NCBI GenBank assembly: GCA_030740335.1
Contig: JASLXL010000107.1
Coordinates: 1 to 16,388, forward strand
Reading direction: 5' to 3'
DNA length: 16,388 nt
Source: SAR202 cluster bacterium
GTDB taxonomy: Bacteria; Chloroflexota; Dehalococcoidia; SAR202; CAJWER01
Below, piece by piece: positions 13,856 through 16,388 of the stretch (the first letter of the stretch is position 1; the number at the start of each line of letters is the position of its first letter). Position numbers and translations under genes: made by a program. Under the pieces are notes generated by a model that saw only the letters and a list, made by a program, of their open reading frames with translations, was not told where the DNA came from and did no database searches.

Positions 13856-15016
13856 TCAACCGACTCGCTTGGCAATGCCATCGGTGGTCCGATGCAACAC
13901 CCAGTCATATTTGTGTGGAGACAGCTTTCTACCGGCGAGGGCGGGATCGTCCGCGTCGTACCTTTTGGCCTTGTAGACGAGGTTTGTGAGGCCATACCTT
14001 CCCATGTTCTCGTAGAAGGGGCTGATAAATTGCCAGACGATTTTGCCTGCCTGAGTGACCTCGAATATCCGTCCAGAGCCCGATTCGCAGATTACGGTGT
14101 TCCCGTTGGGCATCCTCTGGGCGCTCGAGCAGATATGAGACCAGAAACCGGTAGGCGGCTCAGCCTCATATGACCATTCGATTTCATCGGTCCGGGGATT
14201 TACCTCCAGCACCCTCGAGTAGCCTTCGGCAGATACGGTTGTCCGCAATTCGTGGGGCGGCAGGCGGTGGTAGCCGTTGTCCATTACCAGGATGTTGCCA
14301 GAGTCGAGTACGGTGGGGTTGTGCTGGTGGCCAAGTTGCCACTTCCCCCAACGCCATTTGATCTCCCCTGACGTTCTGTCCACTATGACCAGGTTGTTGA
14401 GGTGTCTAAAGCTCCCGACTACATCTCCGTCGGGCGTCGTATCTATGCCGTTCACGTAGCCCCAGATGCTCCGAGGGCACAGGGCACAGGGCACGTCCAC
14501 CTCCGGGTCCATGTGCTCGTAGCCCAGCCACTCCCAGACCGTATCTCCATCCGGAGTGACCTCGCGGTAGGCATTGCCCCACATGCCCGACTCGTGTTCT
14601 GTACCAGGGACCCCGCCGCGGACTGCGCTGGCGGTTTTCTTGGGGATCAAGACGTGTCTGTTGAGCAGAGTGTTGCCAGAGGCCAGCCGCTTGAAGTCGT
14701 GGTGCATGTACTCGTCCTCGTGTCGCCATACGACATTCCCGTCCCAGTCAATTTCGTGGAGTTCGCCACCGCCGGTGCCGAGGAATGTCGTCGGCTCCTT
14801 CCCAGTCTTGCTCAGAACAAGAAGGTTACCGTTGGGGAGGAGGGTCAATCCGGAGCCGGGAGTACTGTCCAGTCCCCATCGGTGACAGATGCGGCCTTCC
14901 ATGTCTATGAGCCATGCGTCGGTCCCGCCGTGGGGGGCGAACAACGTGTAGCCGCCATATGCCTGAGTCGGGTCGAATCGGGTAACCGAGTCATCAGGGG
15001 CTTTCGTCATGTACAT
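13856..15016 (-). CDS. Arylsulfotransferase (ASST)-family beta-propeller protein
   Basis: Predicted PQQ-like beta-propeller of the arylsulfotransferase family, whose studied members move sulfate between phenolic compounds without PAPS. The 386-residue product shows repeated propeller-blade motifs (LLPNGNLLVL, RLASGNTLLN, DTTPDGDVVGSF, LDSGNILVMDNG, RMPNGNTVI), each followed by Asp/Gly turns and IxW segments. Candidate active-site residues are H105-H106 (MHHDF), H230/H232 (LGHQHNP) and H250-R251 (NGYHR); I cannot align them to a studied enzyme by eye. There is no signal peptide, so it appears cytoplasmic, unlike the periplasmic AssT enzymes. The ATG at 15016 is chosen over a TTG at 15037 because GGAGG lies 7 nt upstream. 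Neighbouring exporters could handle its products, but that is speculative. It could also be a non-catalytic family member. Confidence 0.8.
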   Translation of the reverse strand: MYMTKAPDDSVTRFDPTQAYGGYTLFAPHGGTDAWLIDMEGRICHRWGLDSTPGSGLTLLPNGNLLVLSKTGKEPTTFLGTGGGELHEIDWDGNVVWRHEDEYMHHDFKRLASGNTLLNRHVLIPKKTASAVRGGVPGTEHESGMWGNAYREVTPDGDTVWEWLGYEHMDPEVDVPCALCPRSIWGYVNGIDTTPDGDVVGSFRHLNNLVIVDRTSGEIKWRWGKWQLGHQHNPTVLDSGNILVMDNGYHRLPPHELRTTVSAEGYSRVLEVNPRTDEIEWSYEAEPPTGFWSHICSSAQRMPNGNTVICESGSGRIFEVTQAGKIVWQFISPFYENMGRYGLTNLVYKAKRYDADDPALAGRKLSPHKYDWVLHRTTDGIAKRVG

Positions 15017-15103
15017 CGCCGGTCCTCCAGAGTGCAATAGCTAGGGATATCCCCGACTTATGTGGCACTGATCACGCGGAAGCGAGCTTTTCCAAAATAC
15101 AAT

Positions 15104-15177
15104 AAAAAGGGGCCCGGGCTGCGAGCGACGCTCACCCGCCGAAGCGGTAGGTGCTCGCAGATGTTCAACCCGGGCCC
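15104..15177 (-). terminator. Strong two-tier hairpin with T-run upstream of the arylsulfotransferase gene
   Basis: GGGCCCGGG (15110-15118) pairs with CCCGGGCCC (15169-15177), and CTGCGAGC (15119-15126) pairs with GCTCGCAG (15153-15160), leaving an 8-nt bulge (15161-15168). An inner stem-loop reads on the minus strand as CCGC-TTCG-GCGG, a stable UUCG tetraloop. On that strand the outer stem is followed at once by TTTTT (15108-15104), the form of an intrinsic terminator. It lies about 90 nt before the arylsulfotransferase ATG, with no minus-strand gene upstream in the window. It may therefore be an attenuator, the 3' end of a small RNA, or a guard against antisense transcripts of aroC. On the plus strand TACAAT (15098-15103) sits just before the stem and could start a structured RNA instead. 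I do not recognise a known RNA family. Confidence 0.65.
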
Positions 15178-15290
15178 GATTTAGCGGGATAAGGGACGTG
15201 TCGGGGACCTATCCTAGATGATAGCATATAGCCTGCCCACTAGATGAATACCCTGCGCCAAACGCCTCTAGAGGAGCTTCAAGGAAATCT

Positions 15291-16376
15291 ATGGGAAACA
15301 CCTTCGGACACATGTTTCGGATAACAACCTGGGGGGAGTCCCACGGTGATGCCGTTGGGGTGGTCATCGACGGCTGCCCGCCAGGTCTCGAGTTGAGACT
15401 GGATGACATCCAGCCCGAGTTGGACCGTCGTAAGCCTGGTCAGAGCAGGATCACCACACAGCGGCACGAGTCCGATCGGGCCGAAATCCTGTCCGGCGTG
15501 TTCGAAGGCGCTACTCTGGGCACACCAATAATGATCGGGGTCTGGAATGAGGACGCTCGTGGCAAAGACTATGAGCACATGCGGACCAAGTTCCGCCCCT
15601 CCCACGCAGACTACTCGTACACGGCCAAGTACGGACTACGCAATTGGAAAGGGGGCGGTCGCGCCAGCGCCAGGGAGACCATCGGTCGGGTCGCGGCGGC
15701 GGCTGTTGCAAAGAAGGTCCTTGCACAGCAGTTTGGCATGGAAGTCGTCGGATATGTAAAACAGGTTGCTGTACTGCAAGCGGAGGTTGATCCTGATACG
15801 GTCACCCTGGCTGAGGTGGAGTCAAACATCGTGCGCTGTCCGGACCAGGATATCGCAGTCCGCATGATTGAGAGTATCGACGAGGCGCGCAAGGACGGGG
15901 ATACGCTGGGCGGCGTCGTGGAGGCGGTGGCCCGTGGTGTTCCTGCAGGCCTTGGAGAGCCGGTCTTTGACAAACTCGAGGCCGATCTTGGCAAGGCCGT
16001 CCTGTCACTACCGGCATGCAAAGGCTTCGAGGTCGGCTCAGGGTTCGGCGGCATCACCATGACCGGTTCGCAACATAACGATGCGTACTACAACGAGGGA
16101 GGACGAGTGCGGACTCGCACCAACCACTCCGGCGGCATCCAGGGCGGCATCTCAATCGGTGAAAATATCTTGATACGCGCGGCTTTCAAACCGGTTGCCA
16201 CGATCATGAAGTCCCAGGAGACAATCGACGTGGAAGGCAACCCCACTACCCTGGAGGGCAGGGGGCGTCACGATCCGTGTGTACTGCCCAGAGCGGTGCC
16301 AATGGTCGAGGCGATGATGTCGCTGGTTCTGGTGGACCACGCCCTCAGGCAGCGGGGCCAGCGGGGCGAGGCCTAG
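15291..16376 (+). CDS. aroC: Chorismate synthase
   Basis: Last step of the shikimate pathway: anti-elimination of phosphate from EPSP to give chorismate, using reduced FMN; cytoplasmic. The 361 residues match the usual length. Signatures are WGESHG with catalytic H18, [13 protein letters not shown] (46-58), RPSHADY with the second catalytic H105, [10 protein letters not shown], the block [21 protein letters not shown] and the C-terminal [13 protein letters not shown]. The ATG at 15291 has AAGGA 5 nt upstream. It is the only plus-strand gene seen and is transcribed away from the arylsulfotransferase gene. Only 12 nt follow the stop, so any downstream aro genes cannot be seen. A perfect 10-bp palindrome CCTCTAGAGG (15265-15274) lies just before the ribosome-binding site; significance unknown. 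Confidence 0.98.
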   Translation: MGNTFGHMFRITTWGESHGDAVGVVIDGCPPGLELRLDDIQPELDRRKPGQSRITTQRHESDRAEILSGVFEGATLGTPIMIGVWNEDARGKDYEHMRTKFRPSHADYSYTAKYGLRNWKGGGRASARETIGRVAAAAVAKKVLAQQFGMEVVGYVKQVAVLQAEVDPDTVTLAEVESNIVRCPDQDIAVRMIESIDEARKDGDTLGGVVEAVARGVPAGLGEPVFDKLEADLGKAVLSLPACKGFEVGSGFGGITMTGSQHNDAYYNEGGRVRTRTNHSGGIQGGISIGENILIRAAFKPVATIMKSQETIDVEGNPTTLEGRGRHDPCVLPRAVPMVEAMMSLVLVDHALRQRGQRGEA

Positions 16377-16388
16377 CAGGCCTCGGAC

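Noticed and set aside
15109..15177. Small bacterial SRP RNA
   Set aside because: The GC-closed hairpin recalled it, but neither strand has the conserved GGAA-loop core with flanking AGG/AGCAG motifs.

Overview
The window is bacterial, moderately GC-rich by eye, and gene-dense. I see no tRNA, rRNA, CRISPR array or insertion sequence. The phylum cannot be fixed from sequence alone. Gene content (tungsten/molybdenum aldehyde oxidoreductase, formate-tetrahydrofolate ligase, paired MFS exporters, a soluble arylsulfotransferase-like protein) and apparently leaderless genes with a TANNNT box just before ATG would fit a Chloroflexota-type environmental bacterium, but that is a weak inference.

Layout. 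Positions 1-9798 hold eight genes on the minus strand, read from high to low coordinates: fhs, moeA, a moeA fused to a periplasmic-type molybdate/tungstate-binding domain, mobA, a MoaD/ThiS-like sulfur carrier, an aldehyde:ferredoxin oxidoreductase (AOR), a NuoE-like protein and a NuoF-like protein cut by the left edge. Spacing is tight: aor and the NuoE gene overlap by 8 nt, the NuoE and NuoF genes overlap as ATGA, and the carrier gene sits 2 nt after mobA and 4 nt before aor. The longest gap is 122 nt and carries a CCACAGAG-type inverted repeat. An extended -10 box and a strong ribosome-binding site precede fhs.

Positions 10058-13713 hold a lipoprotein with fibronectin-like and F5/8-type-C domains and two paralogous MFS exporters, all on the minus strand. 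Each has its own putative promoter set so close to the ATG that leaderless transcription is likely. Positions 13856-15016 encode an arylsulfotransferase-family beta-propeller on the minus strand. A 274-nt intergenic region with a very strong hairpin then separates it from aroC (chorismate synthase), the only plus-strand gene, at 15291-16376.

How it fits together (inference). The 1-9.8 kb block looks like a self-contained unit. It makes and inserts a pterin W/Mo cofactor (MoeA pair, MobA, sulfur carrier), builds an AOR whose electrons pass through NuoE/NuoF-like subunits to or from NAD(H), and carries fhs, which would capture formate as 10-formyl-tetrahydrofolate. One testable reading is oxidation of an aldehyde such as formaldehyde to formate, coupled to NAD+ reduction and followed by one-carbon assimilation.
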